From assembly GCA_024701455.1 (NCBI GenBank), contig JABXYP010000001.1:3538001-3602000 (forward strand): a DNA stretch of 64,000 bases. The letters run 5' to 3'. Below the pieces are notes generated by a model. That model was not told where the DNA came from, did not search any database, and saw only the letters and a list, made by a program, of their open reading frames with translations. Shown piece after piece: positions 37,515 through 46,448 of this stretch. The DNA is from Bacillus sp. A301a_S52. GTDB lineage: Bacteria; Bacillota; Bacilli; Bacillales; Salisediminibacteriaceae. The number at the start of each line of letters is the position of its first letter. Position 1 is the first letter of the stretch. Position numbers and translations under genes: made by a program.

Positions 37515-38051
37515 TCAATTAGATTTTAGGTAATCTAAGACCATATCAACTCTTTCATTGACTGAATAATCTCCCTCTATTTTTAATACTGGACACGATA
37601 AGTCTGCCATCCAATGCTCATGCAACATTTTACTTTTTACTTCCATTCCAGCACTATCATATAAAGAAGCCCATTCTAAAAAAGCTTTCGATTGTTCAAA
37701 TTTACTGCCACCAGCTAATATGTCATTTCCATAACGCTGAAACTCTCTTTGTTTTAACCTTTCAAGCCTTATGTCCTGAGGAATCCACAAAAATATTACG
37801 AGGTCAAAATAACTTTTAAAGTTATCCGCCCATCCCAAAACTCCTCCTGAAAGAATCCAGTTTTCACTAAGTGATACATCTTTTTCGAGCATCCTCATAC
37901 TTTCAGCAACATCTCTTTGTTTAGTAAATTTAGTTTCCCAAAAGTAATTATCAGAATCAAAGTGGGTATGAGGTAAAACCTTTGATAATGAAGAGCCTAG
38001 TGTTGTCGTACCAGCTCCTGAAGCCCCTATGATATTAATTTTATCTTTCAC
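37515..38051 (-). CDS. P-loop kinase of the adenylate/shikimate kinase-like group
   Basis: 178 residues. Walker A is IIGASGAGTTTLG at residues about 7-19, with a substrate-binding DSDNYFW and LID-like LERLKQREFQRYG region. Such proteins are often annotated as DNA topology modulation or adenylate-kinase-like; the real substrate is unknown. GGGGGAGGACAG precedes the start. Accessory unit. Confidence 0.78.
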   Translation of the reverse strand: MKDKINIIGASGAGTTTLGSSLSKVLPHTHFDSDNYFWETKFTKQRDVAESMRMLEKDVSLSENWILSGGVLGWADNFKSYFDLVIFLWIPQDIRLERLKQREFQRYGNDILAGGSKFEQSKAFLEWASLYDSAGMEVKSKMLHEHWMADLSCPVLKIEGDYSVNERVDMVLDYLKSN

Positions 38052-38357
38052 TGTCCTCCCCCTTTCCCAAAAGATAAATTTGCTTTTGCTTGTTCACCTG
38101 CTTGAATAATTACTATTATTCTTTTATTTAAATTTTATCACTAACAGAAGCAATGGGGATTTACTGATAGTTGTTCGTTGCACACAGTCAAATCATCGTT
38201 ACCTGTGGAAGTCATTATAGCGTTCAAACTCTTATAGAACCGAAGCATTACAATTAACTGCTCGTTCCGCGTTAAAAATAACATTCTTTAAATTAAATAA
38301 CCCCACTAGCAGCGCCATTTGTATTTCTAATGGTTCTTCCACCTGATCCAATTACAT
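38052..38357. other. Spacer between accessory units
   Basis: No gene, repeat copy or clear hairpin seen, apart from AAGCAGGTGAACAAG (minus strand, near 38090-38105), which faintly resembles part of the cassette flank. Confidence 0.35.
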
Positions 38358-38834
38358 TCATTCTTCTACATCGTTATAGTAATCTCTCATTAACTCACTA
38401 GACCATGCCGGTTGCTTAACTTCGCCTATAGGTGCAAACTCATTCATATAAGGCTTAATATCTAACACAGGTGTCCCATCTATGGCATCTAGTGCTTGAA
38501 CGGTTAGCTCTCTTCCTTTTATGTCTAAAAGTCTACATCTCGATACTCCTAACCCGTTTGGTCTTGCCTTCGCTCTCTGTGCAAATACGCCAACAGCTGG
38601 CCACTCCTCATTACCTCTAGGATGTCGAACGCCGGTCACAATCTTTTCAGGTTTTACTTGATCCATATGAAAAATGATTTCTAAATGCGAAAAAGCCTCC
38701 AAGCCTTTAAGAGACTCCTCAGGGAGGTTAGAACTTAACACTATTTTACTAATGACTTTCCCCCAATGATCATCGCTCATTTCTTTTCTTGGAGAGCTAA
38801 CATATCCAATGTAAGTCCCTTGATACTTCTTCAT
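38358..38834 (-). CDS. trmO: TrmO-like tRNA methyltransferase (TsaA/YaeB domain)
   Basis: 158 residues of the TrmO fold that N6-methylates the t6A base at tRNA position 37 using SAM. HLEIIFHMDQV, RHPRGNEEWPAVGVFAQR, RPNGLGVSRCRL and the signature DGTPVLDIKPY are present. Shorter than E. coli TrmO, lacking its C-terminal domain, which is usual for Firmicute forms. ATG preceded by AGGAGG. Confidence 0.85.
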   Translation of the reverse strand: MKKYQGTYIGYVSSPRKEMSDDHWGKVISKIVLSSNLPEESLKGLEAFSHLEIIFHMDQVKPEKIVTGVRHPRGNEEWPAVGVFAQRAKARPNGLGVSRCRLLDIKGRELTVQALDAIDGTPVLDIKPYMNEFAPIGEVKQPAWSSELMRDYYNDVEE

Positions 38835-38943
38835 ATTGATACCTCCTATCAGTTCTCTTCCTAAACATTTTCTGTCTCTATTTTAAAGCTAATGTAGATA
38901 TTCTTATCGTCTTAACACTTCCACTCATATAGCACTAGGTGAT

Positions 38944-38999
38944 CTTTTTCATTTTACTCAAGTTACTTTCAATTTTTTATATCTCTTATTCAATTAAAG
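38944..38999 (-). repeat. Cassette-type 3' flank repeat, copy near 38.97 kb
   Basis: In gene direction TGAATAAGAGATATAAAAAA, TTGAAAGTAACTTGAGT, AAATGAAAAAGA; matches copies at 40213, 46371 and 50335. It overlaps the end of the PPOX gene. Confidence 0.55.
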
Positions 39000-39482
39000 C
39001 AATCTGTTAGCTTTTTTTGCACTACCATCCTTTTTATTCCTTTCAGGAAGAACATATGATTGGTCACGCACGACTACTGTTTCAGGTTTAAAACATATTA
39101 AAACATTACTTTCATCTAAATCTTTAAAACGTGGGTCCCATTCTTCGATTTCAGTTCCTAAATAACGAGAAAGTAACTGATTAGCCATTTCCTTTTCAAA
39201 AGGCTTAACTGTTGCCCTCCCTCTAAATCCGGCATGTAAAAAAAGACCGGTATGCTGATTGAAATCTACAATTCCAATAGCACATTTGGGATTTTTTCTT
39301 ATTCTATCTGGAAATGTATCTGAAGCAGTACCTATTATCCAAATTCTTTTATCTTTCCAATAAAACCAAACAGGCGAATCTCTCGGCGACTCTTCTGTCA
39401 TAGTTGATAAATGAGCTACTAATGGTATAGAAAGAAATTTTTCTAAATCGAAACTCCTACCTGTATCCGTAATAATTCTCAT
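38994..39482 (-). CDS. Pyridoxamine-phosphate-oxidase-fold (PPOX) flavoprotein
   Basis: 162 residues with the split-barrel fold seen in F420/FMN-binding proteins: LVAHLSTMTEESPRDSPVWFYW and RIRKNPKCAIGIVDF. Likely a flavin- or F420-dependent reductase, or a heme-utilisation relative; activity unknown. GGAGGTCAG precedes the ATG at 39482. Both gene ends lie near cassette-type flanking sequence. Confidence 0.8.
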   Translation of the reverse strand: MRIITDTGRSFDLEKFLSIPLVAHLSTMTEESPRDSPVWFYWKDKRIWIIGTASDTFPDRIRKNPKCAIGIVDFNQHTGLFLHAGFRGRATVKPFEKEMANQLLSRYLGTEIEEWDPRFKDLDESNVLICFKPETVVVRDQSYVLPERNKKDGSAKKANRLL

Positions 39483-39574
39483 CCTGACCTCCTGTTTAGT
39501 TTCTTTAAAATAACCTCTTTCTTAAATAAACTGATTTGTTAGTTCATGTTTTCACTCTTATTAAATTGTTACTC

Positions 39575-40057
39575 TTATGAGTTCAATACCTTCATTAATT
39601 CAATTTCATCTCTGATAGGAATACCATCATTACCAATTGGGGGAATATCCGGTTTTATCTTTCTTGCTTTCCCTACGGCATTATTTATAATTCGAGACAG
39701 GATAAAACCTCGTTTTTGATAAAACTTTAAAGCTAATAAATTATCGTTCGTTGTTATGAGTCTAACGAGTTTACACTTTCTATTGATAGCAAGGCTTTCC
39801 ACTGCTTGAACTAAGCTTGTACCTATTCCTTTTCCTTCTTTAATACTATTTAATGAAATTATCTTGCACTCTTCCCCTTTAATTATGTAAGTAATTACAC
39901 CAATAATTTCACCGTCATCATTTATACTAGTAAAACCATCTAACGCACTACAATCATAGACGCCACTGGAAACAACCATCTCTGAGCTTCCCCAATGTAA
40001 CTTAAAAAATTCTATTATCTTATTTTTCCCTGACTCCTCAATTGCGTATATTCTCAT
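39575..40057 (-). CDS. GNAT family N-acetyltransferase
   Basis: 160 residues. The acetyl-CoA loop EGKGIGTSLVQAVESLA and the following NDNLLALKFYQKRGF are typical GNAT motifs A and B. Substrate unknown. One of two GNAT genes in the accessory region. Confidence 0.85.
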   Translation of the reverse strand: MRIYAIEESGKNKIIEFFKLHWGSSEMVVSSGVYDCSALDGFTSINDDGEIIGVITYIIKGEECKIISLNSIKEGKGIGTSLVQAVESLAINRKCKLVRLITTNDNLLALKFYQKRGFILSRIINNAVGKARKIKPDIPPIGNDGIPIRDEIELMKVLNS

Positions 40058-40212
40058 TTTATTATGTGTTTGAAGAATCTTTTTTGACGGTTACTTTTAG
40101 GGCAGTTCTCCATTTGAAAAAGCTACTCTTTGAGAATCCCAGAACGCTGGACAGCTTTCTCCACTCGGTAGGGAGAGCAATTTTTATAAATGAATTCAAC
40201 CTTTACCGAGGG

Positions 40213-40277
40213 CTTTTCACTAAGGGATATTTTCAAGTTTTTTGTAATTCTTATTAAATTAACACTCTTCGTTAACG
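40213..40277 (-). repeat. Cassette-type 3' flank repeat, copy near 40.24 kb
   Basis: In gene direction GAAGAGTGTTAATTTAATAA then ATTACAAAAAACTTGAAAAT. Located just downstream of the TPR gene. Confidence 0.6.
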
Positions 40278-40294
40278 TCATAGATAGTCTTAAT

Positions 40295-40873
40295 TTACAT
40301 TCTCTCAAACGAAATTTTTTTCAATAACTCTATTGCCTTTTGTGTTGAACTAATTAACTTCTCATCGCCTCTTTGTTGTCTTATTCTAAGTGCTTCTAAA
40401 AAACATCTTTCTGCTTCATCTAACCTTAACAATTCCATAAGACATTTTCCTTTATGCTGATGTACGAAGTCTATATAGTTCTTTGTATTACTAGACTGAC
40501 ATTTTTCCAGTGCCAGATTGAACATGTTAAGTGCATCTTTATGATTGTTATTATATTTCAGGGCTTCCCCTAACCGTATTAGTGAGACTATCTCTTTTGA
40601 AGTTTCTTTAGCTTTTTTCGCGTAATTACGACAAAAAGTTAGATGGGAAATAGCTTTTGGCGCTTCTCCATTCACCCTGTACAAGTTACCAAGTGTTCCT
40701 CTAATAAAGTACTCCTCTTCTTCATTTAAAGGACTTTTTAAAAGCTCATTCGCTTCTTTTATATACTGTTGTAACAAAACTGTATCACTGGTCTTCTCAC
40801 GCAGATATTCATTATCGTCAAAATAGATAATTTCATTTAAAGACGATAGATTCCTCTTAAAATCTGACAGCAT
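40295..40873 (-). CDS. TPR-repeat protein
   Basis: 192 residues from the ATG at 40873, supported by AGGAGAGG; an in-frame extension lacks a site. At least three tetratricopeptide-like helical pairs follow one another (YFIRGTLGNLYRVNGEAPKA, RLGEALKYNNNHKDALNMF, DEAERCFLEALRIRQQRG). A scaffold or peptide-binding protein; no catalytic domain. It lies downstream of the sigma/anti-sigma pair on the same strand, about 80 bases after it, so could belong to that unit. Confidence 0.78.
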   Translation of the reverse strand: MLSDFKRNLSSLNEIIYFDDNEYLREKTSDTVLLQQYIKEANELLKSPLNEEEEYFIRGTLGNLYRVNGEAPKAISHLTFCRNYAKKAKETSKEIVSLIRLGEALKYNNNHKDALNMFNLALEKCQSSNTKNYIDFVHQHKGKCLMELLRLDEAERCFLEALRIRQQRGDEKLISSTQKAIELLKKISFERM

Positions 40874-40950
40874 ATCCCTCTCCTTAATCTTTAACTGGAT
40901 ATTAATCATTGTAACTAACCTTTGTAATTGAATGATAACTACTTAGATTA

Positions 40951-41569
40951 TCATTTAGATAAACCCACCAATTCATCTAAAGTAAAACTAACATCTCCTT
41001 GGTTATTAAATACTGAATTATCATTAATCACGAAAACTTGTTCAGATATGGGAAATAGTTGTCCCTGTGGGTCACCTTCTAAGAAAAATAAATACTCTTT
41101 ATTCTCTTCTATAACGACAGTATCAGTTGCGACCTTATCTGGATCTAGTTGTCTAATAAAGACACTTTCAACTAATGAATCTCCTTTATAGACATTAGAG
41201 ACAGATAACTCTGTTATTATATAGGATACCTCTGTTTCACTATCCATTTCTTTTACTTGGTTAAGCATAGTACCACTTACAATGATTTGCGCATGATTAT
41301 AAAGCTCATTAAGGTTATTATAATAAGGACTATCAACGAGAGGAGAGACATTCTCACTCGAATCATCATCTAAAAAGCCGTTAAAATCTATCGCTATTAA
41401 GGCAATAAAAAAGAGAGCAGCAGCTGTGATGGCGAAATAGAGATTCTTATTTTTAAAACACGCTTTTTTCTGTCTTTTTTTAGCCAATTGCATTTCTTCA
41501 TTTATTATTTTATTTTGGACTAGGTACTTCAATCTTATCAAACACTTCTTTAAATTTATCAGCATTCAT
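40951..41569 (-). pseudogene. Anti-sigma-factor-like membrane protein with an N-terminal frameshift
   Basis: The natural start is the ATG at 41569, giving NADKFKEVFDKIEVPSPK before a stop; the remaining 190 residues continue in another frame (KIINEEMQLAKKRQ, membrane helix FAITAAALFFIALIAI, then an extracellular domain). One extra A in a run of four As (CCAAAATAAAAT) would join them. The layout (cytosolic KI-VP segment, one helix, outer domain) is that of ECF anti-sigma proteins. The start overlaps the sigma stop as TAATG. Confidence 0.7.
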
Positions 41570-42094
41570 TATGTTTTCTTCCCTTCTAACATATATTTTA
41601 ATTCTGAAAGGCCTCGATGAATAGTTGTTTTTACTGTTCCAGAAGGCCACCCTAATATTTTTGCAATCTCATTTACTTTTAAATCTTTATAATATCTTAA
41701 GCATAGAACTGATTTACTTTTTGCATTGATTTGCTTAAAGGCATCAATTAAATCCATTGCTCCATCAATATCACCTTTAATGTCATCAATATTTCTTTCT
41801 GCACTTTGCTCATCCAAGTGCCTGAATTTTTTTTGACATTAAGATGGTCTATTGAAGTGTTAATTAAAATTTTGTTATCCATGTACTAAAATACTGTTCG
41901 TTTTTTAATCCCGACATTTTTTCAAGCGCTTTAGTTACAGTTTCTTGAAAAATTTCTAATGCGTCCTCTTCATTTTTCACATAAGTGAAAGCCAATCTGT
42001 AAAGTTTATCTTTCTCTAAGTTGATTAAATACTCAAAGGCCTTAATGTCACCTCTTTTTGCTTTTGATACAAACTCAATAGCCTCCCTTTTCAC
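41569..42094 (-). pseudogene. ECF sigma factor gene with two homopolymer frameshifts
   Basis: From GTG 42094 (AAAGGAGAG upstream) the frame encodes sigma region 2 (FEYLINLEKDKLYRLAFTYV, EEDALEIFQETVTKALEKM) up to STWITKF and a stop. Region 4 (SVLCLRYYKDLKVNEIAKIL, GTVKTTIHRGLSEL) is in another frame. Restoring one A in ACAAAATTTT and one A in the eight-A run near 41828 rebuilds a continuous protein of about 170 residues through ILINTSIDHLNVKKKFRHLD. Either a real pseudogene or sequencing errors in A tracts. Confidence 0.75.
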
Positions 42095-42201
42095 GTTTCC
42101 ACTCTCCTTTGTTATACATATATTAGACAGTTTAGGGCGGCAAAACGTTTCAAAAAAAAGAAGCGATCCCAAAAAATATAAGATCACTTTCTTAAATGTA
42201 T

Positions 42202-42798
42202 TTATTCAGTATATTCCTCAATCAAAGCTTCTAAGTCTTCAAGTTCTGTACTTTCTAATTCAATGTTATCTTCTTCTTCCAATAATGGAACAAATTCGTT
42301 CCCTTCTTCTTCATACAAAGATTGTGTATAGTTTGTTAGTACAGCTGGAGAGTCATCAAAAATACTTAAAAAGACAACATACTCATTATCATCTTCCAAA
42401 TATACTACATCTTCAGTACTGTAAGTAACACCATCCATTTCCCCGCCAAACTGTTTTATGGGGAATACATCATCCACTTTTGCATCTCCATGATAAACTT
42501 CTGTAATTTTAAAGTCTACCACTTGATAGGAGAAAATAGTTTCTCCAGGATCTCCACCTGGATTTTATTCCTCAGAATCTTCCTCAGGCTCCATATAAGT
42601 ATCAATAATTTCAACACAAAATTAAATTACTTTTCCTTTAACAACTAAACTTGAAGTAATTGAAAGTTCCTCAGCATTTTCAAAGCTTGAGTAACTAAAA
42701 AAGAAAATATTTCTTCCGTATCTTTACTAGTTGTATTTGAAAGATCTACCATACTATCGTCAGATCGTTCTCTACAAGCTGCAAAAAGCAAACTAACC
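42202..42798 (-). pseudogene. Decayed lipoprotein related to the anti-sigma ectodomain
   Basis: A lipobox-like LLFAAC appears near 42775 but lacks a proper signal peptide start; the frame continues (SYSSFENAEELSITSSLVVKG) with two in-frame stops before the open part VDFKITEVYHGDAKVDDVF through NEYVVFLSIFDDSP. That last part resembles ITELSVSNVYKGDSLVESVF...KEYLFFLEGDP in the neighbouring anti-sigma protein. Product would be surface lipoprotein; now non-functional as read. Confidence 0.65.
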
Positions 42799-42942
42799 TA
42801 AGATTCTATCTAAGGGACAAATACATTTATTATGAACAACACAGACTTTTGACCCGGTATAATGTATTGACTTTTTTTCCTGTAAGAAGTATATTTTTAT
42901 ATACATTATTTTCTTTTTATTGTTTAATTTTTCTTATTGGGG

Positions 42943-43881
42943 ATGTTGACTATTAAGAGTATTTTGCTATTTATACATATATTTATCATGTTTCATATTC
43001 TTTCAGGATCAGAATATCTCCTGAAACCTATTATCTCTAATTACGAAATTAATAAAAGTATTCCGCACAAGATATATGAGAAACAATACACAGGATGGGG
43101 AGTTACAGTCCTTGCTCCCAAAAAAGTAGAAATACAAAGAGAAGTCAAATTAGCTATTATTGATTCAGGGATAGATAAAAATCATCCCGATCTACAAGAT
43201 GTTGTCATAGCAGAAAAAAATGTCATCTATCCTGACAGAGATATCTCTGATGATACTGGCCATGGAACTGGTATTGCTGGCATTATAGCAGCTAATGATA
43301 ATTCGTTCGGAATCTCGGGCGTTTCTTCTAGCATTCCGCTCAAAATTTATTCAATAAAGGCATTTGAAAATGACAAAAGTAAAGATGATTATATTCTAGA
43401 AGCCCTAACTTGGGCGATTGAAGAGAATGTTGATCTTATTAATATGAGCTTAGGCTCTCAAAATAGTGACCAAAGAGTCGAGAAGCTTTTAGATAAGGCC
43501 TATAGTAAAAACATTATTATTGTTGCAGCGGCGGGAAATAATTTAAATGGAAAAGTCGATTTTCCGGCAAGTAATCAGAATGTCATATCTGTTGGAGCAA
43601 TAAATAGTGATTTTAGTAAAGTTCCTTTCACATCGTATGGGAAAATAGATTTTGTTGGACCTGGGGAGAATATTTTAACAACATTTCCAAATAACAAATA
43701 TGGTTATATATCACATACTTCTGCTGCAACAGCATTTGTAAGTGGGGCGGTTGCAAATTATATTAGCCAATTTGAATCAAAAGAAGAATATACTGTTAAG
43801 GAGGTGAGGAAAGACTTAGAAAATAATGCTATTAACTTAGGTAATCCAGAACTATTCGGAAAAGGATTAATACAAAATTAG
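42943..43881 (+). CDS. Subtilisin-like serine protease (S8), membrane-anchored or secreted
   Basis: About 312 residues. An N-terminal hydrophobic segment (ILLFIHIFIMFHIL) looks like a signal or anchor; only some 50 residues precede the catalytic domain, so no classic propeptide is evident. Counted from the in-frame TTG at 42937, the triad is Asp76 (AIIDSGID), His109 (TGHGTGIAG) and Ser262 (HTSAATAF), with oxyanion Asn201 (AAGNN). The usual GTS is HTS here. The start is uncertain since no clear ribosome site exists. It ends 10 bases before the toxin-like gene and likely forms one operon with it. Confidence 0.88.
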   Translation: MLTIKSILLFIHIFIMFHILSGSEYLLKPIISNYEINKSIPHKIYEKQYTGWGVTVLAPKKVEIQREVKLAIIDSGIDKNHPDLQDVVIAEKNVIYPDRDISDDTGHGTGIAGIIAANDNSFGISGVSSSIPLKIYSIKAFENDKSKDDYILEALTWAIEENVDLINMSLGSQNSDQRVEKLLDKAYSKNIIIVAAAGNNLNGKVDFPASNQNVISVGAINSDFSKVPFTSYGKIDFVGPGENILTTFPNNKYGYISHTSAATAFVSGAVANYISQFESKEEYTVKEVRKDLENNAINLGNPELFGKGLIQN

Positions 43882-43891
43882 GAGACATATT

Positions 43892-44968
43892 ATGAAAAGA
43901 AGTCGAAGTTTAGTTACATTTGTAATAATTATTAGCCTATTAATTACATCTTTTAATTTTCAAAAACAAACCTTAGCTGAAGGGGATGTAAGCAGTAATC
44001 AATTAGATTATCTTGAGAAAAATATTGAAAATAATTTAGAAAGTATGGGACTTGAGCAAATAGATGTTACTGCACAATTGCCAATGAGTAACCAAGAAGA
44101 GCTTGTTGACTTAGCTATTGAGGAAGATCCACAATTGGAAGAAGAGTTTCTAATTGAGGAAGAAGAGCTCACTTATGAAGATTTAACTTTAGAAGATGAG
44201 CAATTAACAGAAGAGATGAAAGAAGAATTTGATATTCTAACCGATGAAGTAGAAAACGTAATTGAAGAAAATGATTTAGTAATTCAAATTATTGGTTTAG
44301 ATGACACTGGCGAAGAATTCTCTACCACTATCGGTCTGAATCTAGGTGAAGATGAAGTGAACTTAGTTACTACTTCAGATAACCAAGAAGAGTTTGCTTA
44401 CTCACTGGATTTAGAGGAACTTAATGAAGATAATATTTCAGGCACATTAACAGATAAAATTACTGGTGAAACTATTAATCTTGAATCAGACTTAGGAGAT
44501 TATACTAGTTCTGCTGTTTTTGTTCCTGCTCTAGGAATTACTTTAGGATCCGCATTAATTGCTGGTTTTGCGATTGTTGTTGGTGCTGCTGTCTTGATTT
44601 ATTTAGCAGCTAAAGGCTTAATTTCACTGTACAAAGGAGCATTATGGGTAGCAGGTAAGGTTGCACAAGAACAACAGAAGAATAGAAAATGGGTTCATTA
44701 TCAAGCAAGAAGAGTAAATAATAAATTGGGTATATTGGTTGGTCCTGGTCAGTCACAAACAAAAGCTGTTAATAGACTAAAAGCAAACGCAGATGTCTGG
44801 AGTATAAATTCAACTCAAGCGAAAAAAATTGCAAAAACAGCTTCGTCTTATAAAGATACACTTTATCATCGTCCTCATAAAGCTTCTAAAGGCGTTCGAA
44901 CATTTCATCATTATCATCCAAAAGGTAAATCGTCTCATTCATTTTATGGACTTGGAAAAGCAAATTAA
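43892..44968 (+). CDS. Putative exported toxin (resembles SAR2788-family), acidic-TM-basic architecture
   Basis: 358 residues. Signal peptide to about residue 29 (KQTLAEG cleavage region), a strongly acidic stretch at about 65-205, a hydrophobic hairpin at about 209-248 (VPALGITLGSALIAGFAIVV), then a basic domain 255-358 ending HHYHPKGKSSHSFYGLGKAN. The His-rich end resembles catalytic tails of bacterial RNase or HNH-type toxins; I recall such proteins catalogued as SAR2788-family putative toxins. AGGAGACATATT precedes the ATG. Its stop overlaps the next gene (TAATG), typical of a toxin-immunity pair. Activity is inferred. Confidence 0.65.
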   Translation: MKRSRSLVTFVIIISLLITSFNFQKQTLAEGDVSSNQLDYLEKNIENNLESMGLEQIDVTAQLPMSNQEELVDLAIEEDPQLEEEFLIEEEELTYEDLTLEDEQLTEEMKEEFDILTDEVENVIEENDLVIQIIGLDDTGEEFSTTIGLNLGEDEVNLVTTSDNQEEFAYSLDLEELNEDNISGTLTDKITGETINLESDLGDYTSSAVFVPALGITLGSALIAGFAIVVGAAVLIYLAAKGLISLYKGALWVAGKVAQEQQKNRKWVHYQARRVNNKLGILVGPGQSQTKAVNRLKANADVWSINSTQAKKIAKTASSYKDTLYHRPHKASKGVRTFHHYHPKGKSSHSFYGLGKAN

Positions 44969-45483
44969 TGAGTAAATTCAAACAATATTTAGACTTGAGA
45001 GAGAATTATCCCCCGTGGAAGATCAAAGATGTAGATATTTTTTTTAAAAGCTCGTTAAAAGCAAAAGAATTCTCTTTATTAGATCCAGATATTAAACCAT
45101 TCCTTATTGAAAGCGAAATACCTAGTAGAGATAAAATATGTGGAACTTATGGGATCTATAATCTAGCCATTCTTGAACTTTTAGAAGGCAAAGTAAACTG
45201 CATAAACGAAATGAAGTTTCGAACACTACAAAAACAAAGCAAGACTATTACTGACGTAGATACTATACTGAGTATAGGATCCTTAGTAATATTGGAAACA
45301 GATGATTTTAAGTCAGTGTCTAAGTGTTATATTGGTGGAAGTGTTAGTAGATTGTATAATTTAGTAACTTATTTTTCTGGATTACCGATAGTTACAAGAT
45401 CCCAATTTAAAGATCACATTGTTAACGACTTTCTCACGGCTCTAAACGATGTTAAGAAAATGGGAATTTTGGACCTTAAATGA
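44968..45483 (+). CDS. Possible immunity protein for the upstream toxin-like protein
   Basis: 171 residues, soluble, no signal peptide: KFKQYLDLRENYPPWKIKDVD, then a mixed alpha/beta text with PFLIESEIPSRDKICGTYGIY and TRSQFKDHIVNDFLTALNDV. No family recognised. The one-base overlap with the toxin-like gene implies translational coupling. Immunity is inferred from position and from cytosolic location; it could be a chaperone instead. Confidence 0.6.
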   Translation: MSKFKQYLDLRENYPPWKIKDVDIFFKSSLKAKEFSLLDPDIKPFLIESEIPSRDKICGTYGIYNLAILELLEGKVNCINEMKFRTLQKQSKTITDVDTILSIGSLVILETDDFKSVSKCYIGGSVSRLYNLVTYFSGLPIVTRSQFKDHIVNDFLTALNDVKKMGILDLK

Positions 45484-45488
45484 AATTC

Positions 45489-45527
45489 AAGGAATTCAGT
45501 GTAAATACTGACTGGATTCCTTTTTTA
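45489..45527 (+). terminator. Terminator of the protease-toxin-immunity operon
   Basis: AAGGAATTCAGT / ACTGGATTCCTT stem with one wobble, then six T. Confidence 0.88.
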
Positions 45528-45879
45528 AAATTATTTTTTAACCTCTCTTCTATTTACTTGGTTGGGGAATAAACAGAATCGTTATGTTCGCTTGTAGCTT
45601 TTTATCCTACCAATAATCCCCTTACTATCAAGTCCATATTACGTAAACGTAAAATCATCAACCTTCCATTCGCGTACTACATATGCTATATCCAGTTTCA
45701 TTAATGTATGAGCTTAGCTTTCTCTGGCCCATCAAATTTCTATCCATTTTGTGTGATTTTCTGATAATGCTCACTGGTCGCGGCTAGTCATACATATAGT
45801 AATTATTTTAAAAATATTAGTAACTGATCGGCTACAGACAGACTATTGGTATGAAAGCCCTCGCTGACTTCATATGACG
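45528..45879. other. Spacer without recognisable genes
   Basis: No open frame, repeat copy or hairpin of note. It precedes the first integrase relic and may be degraded element DNA. Confidence 0.4.
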
Positions 45880-46073
45880 ATAACGACTTTTTTTAAAGAC
45901 ACCAACGGTTTCAGGCACACACGCTGTTCTTTCACTTGAAACGAGTACGAGTCTGAAATATGTACTAGATCATTCAAACATAAGACCCTCAAAACAACAG
46001 CAGATACTGATCTTAATATCATCGAAAAAAGAAGACGAACTTCAAAAGTTCGCCTTCTACACTAAAAGGTAAT
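45880..46073 (+). pseudogene. Integrase C-terminal relic 1
   Basis: DNA similar to the end of the integrase relic at 51717-52193: the segments CAACGGTTTCAGGCACACAC, TGAAATATGTAC, AAAACAACAGCAGATACTGA and GACGAACTTCAAAAGTTCGC align in order. Several stops and indels. It stops about 75 bases before att copy 1. Confidence 0.65.
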
Positions 46074-46148
46074 CTGAATCGGCACAAAGGCATACTTTAA
46101 AATCCCTCATATTTAATTCAAACCTCTTTAAAATAAGGTTTTTAGTTA

Positions 46149-46181
46149 TTAACCGATTGAACCTTCCATCTCGAACTTGAT
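46149..46181 (-). repeat. Attachment-site copy 1 (duplicated end of sufB)
   Basis: Read on the minus strand it encodes [10 protein letters not shown] and a stop, identical in protein to the last ten codons of the real sufB at 52275-52307, with synonymous changes. CCATCTCGAACTTGAT is exact. Similarity ends abruptly on both sides, as expected for a site-specific recombination core. Confidence 0.8.
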
Positions 46182-46370
46182 TAATTTCACAAGTAATGGG
46201 TCAAAATTTTCAATAAAAATGCCAGCTATAACTTAGGTATAAAGTTATTTTTAAAACAAAAACAATGGATTGTAATCTCAATTTGGTGTGAATTTGGTAC
46301 GATAATTAACGGCAAAATCGGCATTTTGGGAAGGGTTTAACACTTGAGCTCAGATATATAACTGTAAGTT
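46182..46370. repeat. Conserved element left end, copy 1
   Basis: GCCGTTAATTATCGT, AAGGGTTTAACACTTGAGCT-like and AACTGTAAGTTCTTTTTCAT segments recur with about the same spacing at 50141-50334, in both cases between an att copy and a minus-strand resistance-like gene. Confidence 0.65.
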
Positions 46371-46440
46371 CTTTTTCATTTAACTAAACTTACTTTCAAG
46401 TTTTTTGTATCTCTTATTAAACTAACGCTCTTGATTAGTG
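46371..46440 (-). repeat. Cassette-type 3' flank repeat, copy near 46.4 kb
   Basis: In gene direction AAGAGCGTTAGTTTAATAAG, AGATACAAAAAACTTGAAAG, AGTTAAATGAAAAAGAAC; immediately downstream of the GNAT gene. Confidence 0.65.
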
Positions 46441-46448
46441 CAAGAAGG

